From NCBI GenBank assembly GCA_014190575.1, contig BJGQ01000008.1, positions 1-64,000 on the forward strand: a DNA stretch of 64,000 nucleotides. Reading direction: 5' to 3'. Numbering within the stretch: position 1 is the stretch's first letter; each line of letters begins with the position of its first letter. A program made the translations under genes and the position numbers. Of this stretch, positions 1 to 9,361 are shown one piece after another. Below the pieces are notes generated by a model. It was not told the origin of the DNA, searched no databases, and saw only the letters and a list, made by a program, of their open reading frames with translations. This stretch comes from Bacteroidota bacterium. Lineage in GTDB: Bacteria > Bacteroidota > Bacteroidia > Chitinophagales > UBA10324.

Positions 1-21
1 TCCCAAAACAGAAATTCAATA

Positions 22-43
22 GCACCACAAAAATTTGCGGTGC
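22..43 (-). terminator. Weak hairpin downstream of the sigma-factor locus
   Basis: The sequence folds into a hairpin of about nine pairs with one wobble and a very short loop, 33 bases past the stop of the small protein on the minus strand. No T-run follows it in the minus direction, so a terminator role is only suggested by position. Confidence 0.3.
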
Positions 44-75
44 CGTTGAATCCAAAAAATAAAATGAAAAAAAAT

Positions 76-312
76 TTAGGAGTGACTTGTGCTTTTCACA
101 GTGCTGCGACTGTATTGCATGATGATGTCAATGCTGCTGTCGCTGGGATTTAATTTCCCTTGCTCGAGTTCTTCTTTGGCAGTGAGCATGCCCTGGTAAG
201 TTTTTGCTAAATCAAGATTTTCGAGAATCGCTTTCTTGATAGCAGAAGATTCATCTGCGGTTGTTTCGTTGTAAACGAAGCGAACTAAATCATCAGTTGT
301 AAAAGTTTTCAT
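76..312 (-). CDS. Small ECF-sigma-associated protein, possibly anti-sigma-like
   Basis: A 78-residue soluble acidic protein encoded directly downstream of an ECF sigma factor on the same strand. The frame is open up to 444, but the residues before M45 are not typical of this kind of protein, and the internal ATG at 312 gives the usual compact form starting MKTFTTDDLV. The body carries a YNETTADES stretch followed by charged helical segments and ends with a serine-rich tail. Small proteins of this pattern are common next to sigma-70 genes in Bacteroidota and resemble the helical part of anti-sigma factors, but no zinc ligands or membrane segment are visible. Regulation of the neighbouring sigma factor is therefore inference from position only. 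Confidence 0.6.
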   Translation of the reverse strand: MKTFTTDDLVRFVYNETTADESSAIKKAILENLDLAKTYQGMLTAKEELEQGKLNPSDSSIDIIMQYSRSTVKSTSHS

Positions 313-513
313 GTATTTGTTATTGATTTTAATTTTTAACGAAGCGATTATTGAATTATTGTGTTGCCCCACTTTAACTCTTCCCAAAGCGGGAAGAGTT
401 AAAACTGAAGCATCATTAAAAAAATTTCTAAGAGTAGTTTCCATTTAATTATTATGCTTAACGGCAAACACTTTTCGATTATTGTGTGTGCCTCAAACTA
501 ATTTTACTAAAGG

Positions 514-1101
514 TCACAATGCAATTTTCTTCTCTTCCATTAATCGGCGGATATTGATGAGTCCGTAGCGCATTCTTCCGAGTGCAGTATTAATGCTGAC
601 GCCGGTGAGTTCGGCAATTTCCTTAAAACTTAAATCGGCATAATGACGAAGTATGATTACTTCTTTCTGTTCTTCGGGAAGCATATCCACTAATTTGCGA
701 ACACGCACATACGCCTGCTCGCGCACCATTGCATCCTGCGCGTTGTCGCCTTCAAATTTTATGTACTTGAAAATATCTGTTCCGTCAGCAGTAGTGACTT
801 TCACTTTCGGGGTGCGTTTTACTTTCCGGTAATAATCAATGCACAGATTATTCGCAATGCGCAACACCCACGGAAGAAATTTTCCTTCCTCGTGATACTG
901 CCCTTGCCGGAGCTTGTCCACCACCTTAATAAATGTTTCCTGAAATAAATCTTCGGCGATATACCGGTCGCGCACAAACATGTAAATGGCTGAAAACACT
1001 CGCTGCTTGTGCATTTGCACGAGTGTGGTTAATGCCTGTTCGTTTCCACGCTGGTAAGCTTTAACCAGGGCATGGTCATTAAGGGTTTGGTTGGTTTGCA
1101 T
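514..1101 (-). CDS. RNA polymerase ECF-type sigma-70 factor
   Basis: An extracytoplasmic-function sigma factor of about 195 residues. Region 2 is seen in the AEDLFQETFIKV motif and the LRIANNLCIDYYRK helix that binds the -10 element. Region 4 at the C terminus has DMLPEEQKEVIILRHYADLS, followed by the helix-turn-helix with KEIAELTGVS and a recognition helix ending in RMRYGL. The start at 1101 (MQTNQTL) is preferred over a frame-open ATG eight codons upstream because the sigma fold begins shortly after it. The gene is followed by a small helical protein that may be its partner. The stimulus is unknown; no anti-sigma factor with a membrane helix is encoded nearby. Confidence 0.93.
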   Translation of the reverse strand: MQTNQTLNDHALVKAYQRGNEQALTTLVQMHKQRVFSAIYMFVRDRYIAEDLFQETFIKVVDKLRQGQYHEEGKFLPWVLRIANNLCIDYYRKVKRTPKVKVTTADGTDIFKYIKFEGDNAQDAMVREQAYVRVRKLVDMLPEEQKEVIILRHYADLSFKEIAELTGVSINTALGRMRYGLINIRRLMEEKKIAL

Positions 1102-1302
1102 AATTCTACAATTTTGGATGAACAAAGGGTTAAATGAATTGTAGAATTCAAGCCATGAATTTGAAGCAGGGGTTTAATGATTAACAACGATTAGTAATGT
1201 AGAACTTAACTTATAAAACTTCTTGAAATTGAGTGTAGAAGTGTTTCGTTGCTGTGTGAGTTTATCTTTTATTTGCTCCCTCTTACGAGAAGAGTTGTAA
1301 AA

Positions 1303-4182
1303 ATGTTGAGCCAAATATCAGATAAAATTCCGAACGACAAAATAAAATTTAAAAAAGACGAGAAAAATATTCTCATCAAAGGTGCGCGCGTTCACAATTT
1401 AAAGAATGTAGATTTAGAAATAGGTCGCAATAAATTAGTGGTAATTACGGGGGTGAGCGGCTCCGGAAAATCGTCGCTTGCCATTGACACTTTGTTCGCC
1501 GAAGGGCAGCGCCGGTATGTGGAAAGTCTGTCGGCTTATGCGCGGCAGTTTCTGGTGCGCATGAACAAGCCCGATGTAGATTATATCAAGGGATTGTGCC
1601 CTGCGATTGCGATTGAGCAGAAAGTTTCCACGCGGAGTTCGCGTTCTACGGTTGGTTCGCTCACTGAAATTTATGATTACCTGCGCCTGCTGTATGCGCG
1701 CATCGGAATAACCTATTCTCCCGTTTCAGGCAAGGAAGTGCAGAAACATGAAGTGAGTGATGTGGTTGATTTTATAAAATCACTGAAGGAAGGAGCAACT
1801 GTTTTTATTCTTTCGCCGCAGCGAACACCTGCTGATGATGCTCCGTTGAAATTAAAGAAAGCAAAAGCGGAAGCGAGTGTTACACCAGCGCGAACTTTAA
1901 AACAGGAATTGAATATTCTGAATCAGAAAGGGTTCGCAAGAATTATTTCGGAGAAAGAAGTTTACAAGATTGAAGAATTATTGGCTGATGAAGCACAATT
2001 GAAAACATTGAAAGGAAAAACTTTTCAGTTGGTGGTGGACAGAATTGTGTGGAAGAAGGATGATGAAGATTTACAGTCACGCATTTCTGATTCAGTGGGT
2101 GTTGCGTTTTTCGAAGGGCATGGCGACTGCATTATTTTTTATGACGGGAAAGAAAAAAAATTCAGCAACAAGTTTGAGCTGGATGGAATTTTATTTGAAG
2201 AACCCACTCCGCATTTGTTCAGTTTCAATAATCCGTATGGTGCGTGTCGCCATTGCGAAGGTTTCGGAAGTGTAATTGGTGTGGATGAAAATTTAGTGAT
2301 ACCGGATAAAAATAAATCGGTGTACGAAGGAGCGATTGCTCCCTGGAAAGGTGAGAAAATGGGTGAATGGTTATCGCTGTTAATCAAGAGCGCCCACAAA
2401 TTTGATTTCCCCGTTCATCGTTCGATTCGTGAATTGACTGCTGCTGAAAAAAAATTATTGTGGACAGGAAATAAATACTTCCACGGGTTGGATGAATTTT
2501 TTAAAGAGTTGGAAAAGCAGAGTTACAAAATTCAGTATCGTGTAATGCTTTCGCGCTATCGCGGAAAAACAACTTGTCCTGATTGTGGCGGCGCGAGAGT
2601 GCGCATTGAATCATCGTATGTAAAAATCGGTGGCAAGAGCATTGGCGATTTAGTGGTGATGCCGGTGAAAGTGTTACAGCAGTTTTTTCTGTCGCTCAAA
2701 TTATCGCCTTACGAAAAAGAAATTTCGAAAAGATTATTGCTCGAAATAAATAACCGTTTGGAATTTATGATGGAAGTTGGGTTAGGTTATTTAACACTCA
2801 ACCGCATTTCATCCACACTTTCAGGAGGAGAAACTCAGCGCATCAATCTCACCCGCACACTTGGAAGCAATCTCACCAGTTCGCTTTACATACTGGACGA
2901 ACCGAGTGTTGGACTTCATCCAAAGGATACAGGACAATTAGTGAAAGTGTTACACAAGCTGCGCGATTTAGGAAACACGGTGTTGGTGGTTGAGCATGAA
3001 GAAGAAATTATGAATCATGCCGACCAGATTATTGATATGGGTCCGCTTGCAGGCGCGCATGGTGGTGAAGTTATTTTCAGCGGAACATTCAAGGAAATTC
3101 TGAAGGACAAAAATTCACTCACCGGAAAATATTTAACAGGTGTAGAAAAAATTACGGTTCCATCCATTAGAAGAAACTGGGCAAAAAAAATTGAGTTCCT
3201 CGGTTGCGTCCAAAACAATTTGCAAAACATTGATGTTGCCATTCCACTGAATGTAATGGTGGTGGTTACTGGTGTGAGTGGTTCCGGCAAAACAACTCTG
3301 GTAAAACAGATTGCATTTCCTGCACTGTCGCGCGCACTTGGAAATTTTGGTGACAAGCCCGGTGAGTTCAGCGAAATGAAAGCAGTTGATTCTGGTCTTT
3401 CGCAAATTGAAATGGTGGACCAGAACCCAATTGGTAAATCATCGCGAAGCAATCCTGTCACCTATATTAAAGCGTATGACTTGATTCGTGATTTGTATGC
3501 GAAGCAACGCGGCTCACAACTCAAAGGATTTCAACCCAAGCATTTTTCTTTCAATGTGGATGGAGGGCGATGCGACAACTGCAAGGGCGAAGGAGAAATT
3601 GTGGTGGAGATGCAGTTCCTCAGCGATGTGCATTTGTTGTGTGAAGTATGCAAGGGCAAACGATTCAAGGATGAAGTGCTCGAAGTAAATTATAAGGATA
3701 AAAATATTGCTGATGTTTTAGACCTGACCGTTGAAGAAGCAATTGAATTTTTTATTGAAGAAAAAAATCTGCACGAAGCCATTCTTCCGCTTGCGCAGGT
3801 TGGATTGGGTTATGTAAAACTCGGTCAGTCATCCAGCACATTATCTGGCGGTGAAGCACAACGGGTGAAGCTCGCCTCGTTTCTCGGAAAAGGAAGTTCG
3901 CAAAATCCGGTGCTGTTTATTTTCGATGAACCCACAACCGGTTTGCACTTTCACGACATCAGCAAACTGTTACAGTCATTCAACGCACTTATTGAACAAG
4001 GTCACTCGGTACTCATCATCGAACACAATATGGAAGTGATAAAATGCGCCGACTACATCATTGACCTCGGTCCTGATGGTGGCGATGAGGGCGGACAACT
4101 TTTATTTCAGGGCACCCCGGAAGAAATGGTTGCAACTTGTAATTCGCATACTGCGAATTATTTGAGGGGGAAATTGAATTAA
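1303..4182 (+). CDS. uvrA: Excinuclease ABC subunit A (UvrA)
   Basis: The DNA-damage recognition ATPase of nucleotide excision repair, which loads UvrB onto lesions. Two ABC modules are complete: Walker A GVSGSGKSS near residue 50 with signature LSGGETQR near 505, and Walker A GVSGSGKTT near 657 with LSGGEAQR near 846. The zinc module CPDCGG near 424 and the C-terminal one starting CDNCKGEG near 756 are present. In the first insertion region only the ACRHCEG half is seen; the CxxC partner present in the E. coli protein is missing. Length is about 959 residues from the ATG at 1303, close to the family norm; the open frame further upstream (to 1249) is not needed. It is transcribed alone, divergent from the sigma gene. 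Confidence 0.97.
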   Translation: MLSQISDKIPNDKIKFKKDEKNILIKGARVHNLKNVDLEIGRNKLVVITGVSGSGKSSLAIDTLFAEGQRRYVESLSAYARQFLVRMNKPDVDYIKGLCPAIAIEQKVSTRSSRSTVGSLTEIYDYLRLLYARIGITYSPVSGKEVQKHEVSDVVDFIKSLKEGATVFILSPQRTPADDAPLKLKKAKAEASVTPARTLKQELNILNQKGFARIISEKEVYKIEELLADEAQLKTLKGKTFQLVVDRIVWKKDDEDLQSRISDSVGVAFFEGHGDCIIFYDGKEKKFSNKFELDGILFEEPTPHLFSFNNPYGACRHCEGFGSVIGVDENLVIPDKNKSVYEGAIAPWKGEKMGEWLSLLIKSAHKFDFPVHRSIRELTAAEKKLLWTGNKYFHGLDEFFKELEKQSYKIQYRVMLSRYRGKTTCPDCGGARVRIESSYVKIGGKSIGDLVVMPVKVLQQFFLSLKLSPYEKEISKRLLLEINNRLEFMMEVGLGYLTLNRISSTLSGGETQRINLTRTLGSNLTSSLYILDEPSVGLHPKDTGQLVKVLHKLRDLGNTVLVVEHEEEIMNHADQIIDMGPLAGAHGGEVIFSGTFKEILKDKNSLTGKYLTGVEKITVPSIRRNWAKKIEFLGCVQNNLQNIDVAIPLNVMVVVTGVSGSGKTTLVKQIAFPALSRALGNFGDKPGEFSEMKAVDSGLSQIEMVDQNPIGKSSRSNPVTYIKAYDLIRDLYAKQRGSQLKGFQPKHFSFNVDGGRCDNCKGEGEIVVEMQFLSDVHLLCEVCKGKRFKDEVLEVNYKDKNIADVLDLTVEEAIEFFIEEKNLHEAILPLAQVGLGYVKLGQSSSTLSGGEAQRVKLASFLGKGSSQNPVLFIFDEPTTGLHFHDISKLLQSFNALIEQGHSVLIIEHNMEVIKCADYIIDLGPDGGDEGGQLLFQGTPEEMVATCNSHTANYLRGKLN

Positions 4183-4183
4183 A

Positions 4184-4216
4184 AATATTTTTAAATTAAT
4201 ACTCTCGAAAAATATT
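4184..4216. terminator. AT-only inverted repeat between convergent genes
   Basis: Nine-base perfect arms (AATATTTTT and AAAAATATT) lie between the convergent ends of uvrA and the GldB-like gene. It could end transcription in both directions, but with no G-C pairs it would be a weak structure. Confidence 0.35.
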
Positions 4217-4229
4217 AACAAATAAGAAT

Positions 4230-5261
4230 CTAAGGTTTGTACTTCGACAGCGTCAAAATCTTTTGGGCATCTTCTTCGTGCATCAATCCCTGCAAAGTAT
4301 AATTCGGATTTTCACTCATGAATTTCTGAACGATTCTCCAACCAACCCAACTACCCGTATTGCCAGGCGCTTCCGGCGGCATGCCGCTTGTATTTGGGGC
4401 ATCATTTATAAAAATTTTAAAAACCATAGGGTCGCTTTCGTAAAGCAAATTATTTTTCAAATAAAATTTCCAGACTTCCGATTCATTATTATCAAGCCAT
4501 TTTAAATCTGTTTGTGAGAATCCGGTGAGCAGTGAATCGGGTGTCTGCGGAAGAATGTGTTGCAGCAAGTAAATAATTTTCCCTTTGTAAATCAGTTCGT
4601 CAATCAGTTTTTTCCCATCGTCAATGTATGGAAACAGATTGGTGCTCATCACTTCCATTGCATTCGGTACAATGTATTCTTTACGCAACCGGCGAATGAG
4701 AAATTGCGGAATGGGTGGTTGCACGGCATGATAAAACCAAAAATTTTCACCCATAAAATTATCTAATCCAATTGCCAATAGACTATCACCATAAGTAAAT
4801 GCACGCGGCCCGTTGAGGTAATATACAACTGTTGGGATGTGTGCCTGTGGGAAATAATAAACGAAGTGTTTAAACCCATTTGTGAGTTGTGCATTGATAT
4901 CATCCACATTATTATAAACCAGAACAGTAGTATCAAACACTCTCAGGTAGTATGGATTTTTTAAAAACACCACCATCGAATCAGCCATTGCATGCGAAGT
5001 ATCACTCATAAAATTCATCACAAGAATTTCCTGTACATAGAACCTGAAAAAATCTCCGTACTTGTTGTGCATGCTCATCATGGGAGTATGCGCATCAGCA
5101 TTGGTGAGGTGTGCAAGTGAGTCAAATTGTTTATCGAAGCGCTCGGTTTTTAAATCCACTTTTATGTTACTGACATCAACTTCATAATTTTTTTTTGAGT
5201 TGCAGGAGCAGGCTGAAATAAAAATTGCAAGAGTGAAAAGTGGAATAAAAATTTTGTTCAT
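4230..5261 (-). CDS. gldB: GldB-like gliding motility lipoprotein
   Basis: A 343-residue lipoprotein with signal peptide and lipobox ending ISAC, so it should be acylated and membrane-anchored. The segment VDLKTERFDKQFDSL after the signal and the C-terminal GSWVGWRIVQKFM followed by EEDAQKILTLSKYKP match what I recall of GldB, a protein needed for gliding in Flavobacterium and found widely in Bacteroidota, including non-gliders. It lies 18 bases downstream of the enoyl-CoA hydratase gene and is probably cotranscribed with it. No other gld gene is in the window, so gliding itself cannot be inferred, although two T9SS cargo genes nearby fit with a working secretion machine. Confidence 0.8.
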   Translation of the reverse strand: MNKIFIPLFTLAIFISACSCNSKKNYEVDVSNIKVDLKTERFDKQFDSLAHLTNADAHTPMMSMHNKYGDFFRFYVQEILVMNFMSDTSHAMADSMVVFLKNPYYLRVFDTTVLVYNNVDDINAQLTNGFKHFVYYFPQAHIPTVVYYLNGPRAFTYGDSLLAIGLDNFMGENFWFYHAVQPPIPQFLIRRLRKEYIVPNAMEVMSTNLFPYIDDGKKLIDELIYKGKIIYLLQHILPQTPDSLLTGFSQTDLKWLDNNESEVWKFYLKNNLLYESDPMVFKIFINDAPNTSGMPPEAPGNTGSWVGWRIVQKFMSENPNYTLQGLMHEEDAQKILTLSKYKP

Positions 5262-5279
5262 GAATTTGTTTGATTGATT

Positions 5280-6062
5280 TTACTCCCCCCTAAAAACCGG
5301 CTTCCTTTTTTCAATAAAAGCAGTTACACCTTCCTTGTTATCGGCACTATTACCTGCAATTTCCTGACAGTAACTTTCATATTCCAACATTGATTCTAAA
5401 TCAGAATTGTAAGAGCGGTTCAGCATTTTCTTTATCAGACCAATTGCTTTTGTTGGTGCGTTTGCATAATAGTCGGTGAATTTTTTTACCTCATTGTCTA
5501 ACTCTTCCAATTTCACTACACGGTTTACCATTCCCATTTGCATGGCTTCGGTTGCTGTAATTTTTGTTCCCATGGTACTGTATTCAAATGCTCTTGCCAG
5601 GCCAACCACTCTCGGTAAAAAAAACGATGAGCCCGAATCAGGAACCAAACCAACATTTATAAAAACTTCAATGAGTGTTGCATTTTCAGCTGCCACAATT
5701 ACATCACACGCAAGCGCAAGTGAACACCCTGCCCCCGCAGCCACACCATTCATGCGACAGATAATTGGCTTCGGCATATTTCGCATCGCGCGAATAATCG
5801 GGTTGTATCTTTTGTCGAGTGATTCTTTAAAACTTCTGTTACCTGCTGCTGCCGCAGCTTTCAAATCCTGACCGGAACAAAATGCTTTTCCGGCACCAGT
5901 GAGTACTACCACTCTTACTTCTTTATTTTTTTCTGCTTCCTTCAAAGCATCCTGCAATTCAAAACTCATTTCGTCATTGAACGCATTATATACATCAGGG
6001 CGATTGAGTGTGATGGTTCCCACTCCATCTTTTATTTCAAGTAGTATTGTGTTGAATGCCAT
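5280..6062 (-). CDS. paaG: Enoyl-CoA hydratase/isomerase, PaaG-like
   Basis: A 260-residue crotonase-fold enzyme acting on acyl-CoA thioesters. The oxyanion-hole segments FCSGQDL (near residue 63) and the glycine-rich GVAAGAGCSLALACD (near 106) are clear. The segment GLVPDSGSSFFLPR places an aspartate where PaaG enzymes have their catalytic acid, while ordinary hydratases have glutamate there; this supports a PaaG-type isomerase of phenylacetate or beta-oxidation metabolism. No other paa gene is nearby, so the pathway is open and the gene symbol is by resemblance. The sequence TATTTTCG at 6082-6089 (minus strand) is a possible -7 promoter element. The gldB-like gene follows directly. Confidence 0.88.
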   Translation of the reverse strand: MAFNTILLEIKDGVGTITLNRPDVYNAFNDEMSFELQDALKEAEKNKEVRVVVLTGAGKAFCSGQDLKAAAAAGNRSFKESLDKRYNPIIRAMRNMPKPIICRMNGVAAGAGCSLALACDVIVAAENATLIEVFINVGLVPDSGSSFFLPRVVGLARAFEYSTMGTKITATEAMQMGMVNRVVKLEELDNEVKKFTDYYANAPTKAIGLIKKMLNRSYNSDLESMLEYESYCQEIAGNSADNKEGVTAFIEKRKPVFRGE

Positions 6063-6170
6063 TGTAAAAATTTTTCGTGGTCGAAAATAAACTGAAAATG
6101 GTCACAACCTTTCTGAATAAAATATTTTCAATTTAAATTTCAGCAATTACATTCGTTTAAAATAAATCAA

Positions 6171-7088
6171 ATGAATATCTCACCATCATTAGCAAAAAAA
6201 ATTGCTGCCTATTCAACTTTAGCTACAGCATTCCTTGCCGGAAGAGAAGAAGCCAATGCACAAATAATTTATACTGATGTTTTTCCGGATGCCACATTTA
6301 TTCCAACCGGTAGTTCGTACGGTCTTGATTTGAATAACGATGGACAAAATGATTTTAAAATTAAACTTATAAATTATTCCGGTTCAAGTTCTAGCTCAGG
6401 CTCAAGTTCTGTAAAGGCGGTTGGAGCAGCCGGACCAGCCGGAAATTCAGTAATGGGGAATAGTTTTTCAGTTTCTGGTTCAAATATTTATCTGGCCAAC
6501 GCACTGGCAATGGGTGACACTATTGGTGCGAATCAACAATGGAAAGCTTGTTCCAATTCTTCTTTTTCCTCATCCAGTTCAAGTTCAAGCTTTAATGCCT
6601 CTATGATTATGGCAGCAAGTGTTCCTTATTATTCAATTGTGCTTGGTAACTGGTTAGGTGTTCAGGATAAATATCTTGGTTTGAAATTTAAAATTGGTGC
6701 ATCAAATTATTATGGCTGGGCTCGCTTAAATGTTGATACCGTCAATTGGTCTTTCACAATTAAAGATTATGCTTTTAATGCTGAACCTGATAGTCAGATT
6801 TTAGCAGGACAATTGTTTCCAACTTCCGCGTCCGAAATTATAACAGCTGATAAGGATTTGTATAAAATTAAAACCGTTAATAACTTACTTTATCTTTCAT
6901 TGAACAGCAATGAATTCATTGGAGCGAAACTTACTATTTATAATATGTCAGGGGCGGAGATCAGAACCCAAGAGTTATTGGATATTGAAACCCCATTGAA
7001 ATTGAGAGATATTGGCAAAGGTGTTTATTTAGTTAAAGTTGTGAGAGGAGAAAAGCAACAGGTAAAAAAAGTGGTTGTGAATTATTGA
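6171..7088 (+). CDS. Secreted protein with T9SS C-terminal sorting domain
   Basis: A 305-residue exported protein. The N terminus has a short hydrophobic stretch (STLATAFLAG) ending around the cleavage-like ANAQ. The middle is rich in serine runs and has the YYGWARLNVD segment seen in many Bacteroidota secreted proteins. The last 80 residues form a T9SS type-A sorting domain: LTIYNMSGAEI, then LRDIGKGVYLVKV, ending KKVVVNY. The protein should cross the outer membrane by T9SS and lose this tail. No catalytic domain is recognised. Its stop lies two bases from the end of the convergent PAP2-like gene. Confidence 0.85.
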   Translation: MNISPSLAKKIAAYSTLATAFLAGREEANAQIIYTDVFPDATFIPTGSSYGLDLNNDGQNDFKIKLINYSGSSSSSGSSSVKAVGAAGPAGNSVMGNSFSVSGSNIYLANALAMGDTIGANQQWKACSNSSFSSSSSSSSFNASMIMAASVPYYSIVLGNWLGVQDKYLGLKFKIGASNYYGWARLNVDTVNWSFTIKDYAFNAEPDSQILAGQLFPTSASEIITADKDLYKIKTVNNLLYLSLNSNEFIGAKLTIYNMSGAEIRTQELLDIETPLKLRDIGKGVYLVKVVRGEKQQVKKVVVNY

Positions 7089-7090
7089 TA

Positions 7091-7699
7091 TCAGAACGAC
7101 AACCTGAAAGCAACAACCTGCAGCATAAAACCAACAAAGTATCCGAGATATACATCGGCATCTTTGTGTGCATTAAGTATTAAGCGACTGGTGCCAACAA
7201 CACCCGCAATAATTGCAACAAGCATTAATGATAAAATAAGATTGTGTGCTGAAAAAAAAGCATTGCCGAATGCAAGGCCAAGTAATGCACCCATACCTGT
7301 TGTGTGCAAACTTATTTTTCGAAAAAGATTAATTACGAATGCTGCGCTTGCTGATAAACATGCACCGAGCATTATTACACTCAATAATAATGGATCGCCG
7401 CTATTGCGGAAAACTGAAAAAGCCCAGATGTAAAAAACCAATGTGCTGATGTAAGGAATGATTCGCTCCTTCGCATCGTCCATGATAAATGATTTAATAA
7501 ATCCGAGTTGATACATCATCAATAAACTGAAAACCGGAAACAGAAAAGTGTTCAGAAAAACTTTGAGTATTGGAATCCAGGTATAAGAACCATAGTTGCC
7601 AAACAAAAACGGATTGGTATAAATAACCAATGCAAACGAATAAGTTGGAAGCAACAGCGGATGAAAAATATAAGTAACAAATTTAGCTGCAGTCTTCAT
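7091..7699 (-). CDS. PAP2-like integral membrane protein, degenerate
   Basis: A 202-residue protein with about five to six hydrophobic helices. The segment SRLILNAHKDADVYLGYFVG resembles the third motif of PAP2 lipid phosphatases, keeping the arginine, histidine and aspartate. The second motif, normally SGH, reads SLHTTGMGA, and no clear first KxxxxxxRP motif is seen, so activity is doubtful. The start codon overlaps the rpoN stop as ATGA, implying translational coupling. A role in lipid head-group or undecaprenyl phosphate metabolism is only suggested by the family. Confidence 0.7.
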   Translation of the reverse strand: MKTAAKFVTYIFHPLLLPTYSFALVIYTNPFLFGNYGSYTWIPILKVFLNTFLFPVFSLLMMYQLGFIKSFIMDDAKERIIPYISTLVFYIWAFSVFRNSGDPLLLSVIMLGACLSASAAFVINLFRKISLHTTGMGALLGLAFGNAFFSAHNLILSLMLVAIIAGVVGTSRLILNAHKDADVYLGYFVGFMLQVVAFRLSF

Positions 7700-9246
7700 C
7701 AGAGTTCTCTGCGCAATCTTGCAACTGGAATGTTTAACTGCTCACGGTATTTTGCAACAGTGCGTCGAGCAATGTTGTATCCTTTTTCTCTCAACAATTC
7801 AGTCAATCGTTCGTCAGCCAATGGTTTCTTTTTATCTTCCAAATCAATAAGGTCGCTCAGAATTTTTTTCACTTCGCGTGTGCTTACTTCTTCGCCACTA
7901 TCAGTGCTTAATGATTCGCTGAAAAAGAATTTCAGTTTGTATGTAGCAAATTCGGTTTGCACATACTTGCTGTTCGCTACGCGACTGATAGTTGAAATGT
8001 CCATTCCGATTCGTTCAGCAATATCTTTCAATATCATTGGCCGCATTTGTGTTTCATCGCCAGTAAGGAAAAATTCATACTGATATTCCATAATGGTATG
8101 CATCACCGAATAAAGTGTATTGTATCGTTGTGTGATGGCATCAATAAACCATTTTGCCGAATCCATTTTCTGCTTAATGAAGATGAGTGCCTCCTTCGAT
8201 TTTTTATCGCCACTCTTTTTATAATCCTTCATCATTGCTTTAAATCCATTGCTGATTCGCAGTTCAGGAATGTTCATGTTGTGCAATGTGATTTCCAGTT
8301 TACCATCGTTGTTCGTAATAAAAAAATCAGGAACAATAAACGATTGTGTGTTGATGCTTTCTGCAAAAGCACTTCCCGGTTTCGGATTCAGGTGAATGAT
8401 TTCATTCATCACCAGTTTAAATTTCTTATCGTCTATATCTAAATGTTTTTGAAGTTTGTCATAATGTTTTTTTACAAACTCATCAAAATAATCGGTGACC
8501 ACATGAATAGCGAGCGTATCAATTTCAGTATGCGTTTCTGCTTGCTTTCTTTTCAGTTGCAGTAATAAACATTCTTTCAAATCACGCGCACCCACCCCCG
8601 GTGGGTCGAGCAGATGAATAATTTTTAACAGCGCATATAACTTTTCGTAAGTAGTAGAAATGTTTTGCGAGAAACTTAAATCATCCACCATTGCATCTAT
8701 CGGGCGGCGCAGGTATCCATCTTCATCAATGCTTCCAATAATGTAATGCACTAACTCTAAATCTTCATCATGTAATTCAAGCATGCCTGCTTGTTCTTCT
8801 AAGTATTCATGAAAACTCCGCTGAACAGGAATGGGCACGCCTTGTTTTTCTTCGTCTTCAGAATAGGCATCACCACGAGTGCTGTAATCAGCCACTTCAT
8901 CTTCATCCATGTAATCTGTGATATCTACATCATTGTCGTCAACCGATGTATCAGTTATATCTTCGGTTGAATCATCATCTATGGTATCGTCCTTCTCTGC
9001 TTTTTCTTCATTTACAATTTCCGAAATTTCATCTGCTGGTTCTTCGGGCACATCATCTTCACTGTTCACCGATTCCTTTTCATCAGCTTCTTCAGCCACA
9101 CCTTCTTCCAATGCAGGATTCGCTTCCAGTTCTTCTTTAATTCGTTCTTCCAGATTAGCCGCAGGAATCTGCAACAGTTTCATTAATTGAATCTGTTGTG
9201 GCGACATTTTCAAAAACATCTTTTGATGCATTCCTTGTTTAAGCAT
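7699..9246 (-). CDS. rpoN: RNA polymerase sigma-54 factor (RpoN)
   Basis: The alternative sigma factor that needs AAA+ activators. Region I is glutamine and leucine rich at the N terminus (MSPQQIQLMKLLQIP). It is followed by a long acidic region II, roughly residues 50-140, rich in D and E. The core-binding domain includes LDPPGVGARDLKECLLLQ, and the C terminus ends with the RpoN box ARRTVAKYREQL near residue 493. At 515 residues it is slightly long, explained by the acidic linker. It heads a two-gene unit with the PAP2-like gene. No sigma-54 activator is encoded in this window. Confidence 0.97.
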   Translation of the reverse strand: MLKQGMHQKMFLKMSPQQIQLMKLLQIPAANLEERIKEELEANPALEEGVAEEADEKESVNSEDDVPEEPADEISEIVNEEKAEKDDTIDDDSTEDITDTSVDDNDVDITDYMDEDEVADYSTRGDAYSEDEEKQGVPIPVQRSFHEYLEEQAGMLELHDEDLELVHYIIGSIDEDGYLRRPIDAMVDDLSFSQNISTTYEKLYALLKIIHLLDPPGVGARDLKECLLLQLKRKQAETHTEIDTLAIHVVTDYFDEFVKKHYDKLQKHLDIDDKKFKLVMNEIIHLNPKPGSAFAESINTQSFIVPDFFITNNDGKLEITLHNMNIPELRISNGFKAMMKDYKKSGDKKSKEALIFIKQKMDSAKWFIDAITQRYNTLYSVMHTIMEYQYEFFLTGDETQMRPMILKDIAERIGMDISTISRVANSKYVQTEFATYKLKFFFSESLSTDSGEEVSTREVKKILSDLIDLEDKKKPLADERLTELLREKGYNIARRTVAKYREQLNIPVARLRREL

Positions 9247-9361
9247 ACTGTCGTTTAATAACCCGACAAAAATATAAAGCAGAAGCCAACCATTTATGCT
9301 TTGGTAATAATGTTAGCAGAAAGAATTGGAAATCATTTTGCAATTCTTTCTTTTGCAAAAC

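Noticed and set aside
3015-3461. Long open frame antisense to uvrA
   Set aside because: It lies wholly opposite conserved UvrA motifs, has no family resemblance and follows from the codon bias of the sense strand.
8918-9190. Serine-rich open frame opposite rpoN
   Set aside because: It is the complement of the acidic Asp/Glu region of RpoN; the serine richness is a by-product of GAT/GAA codons.
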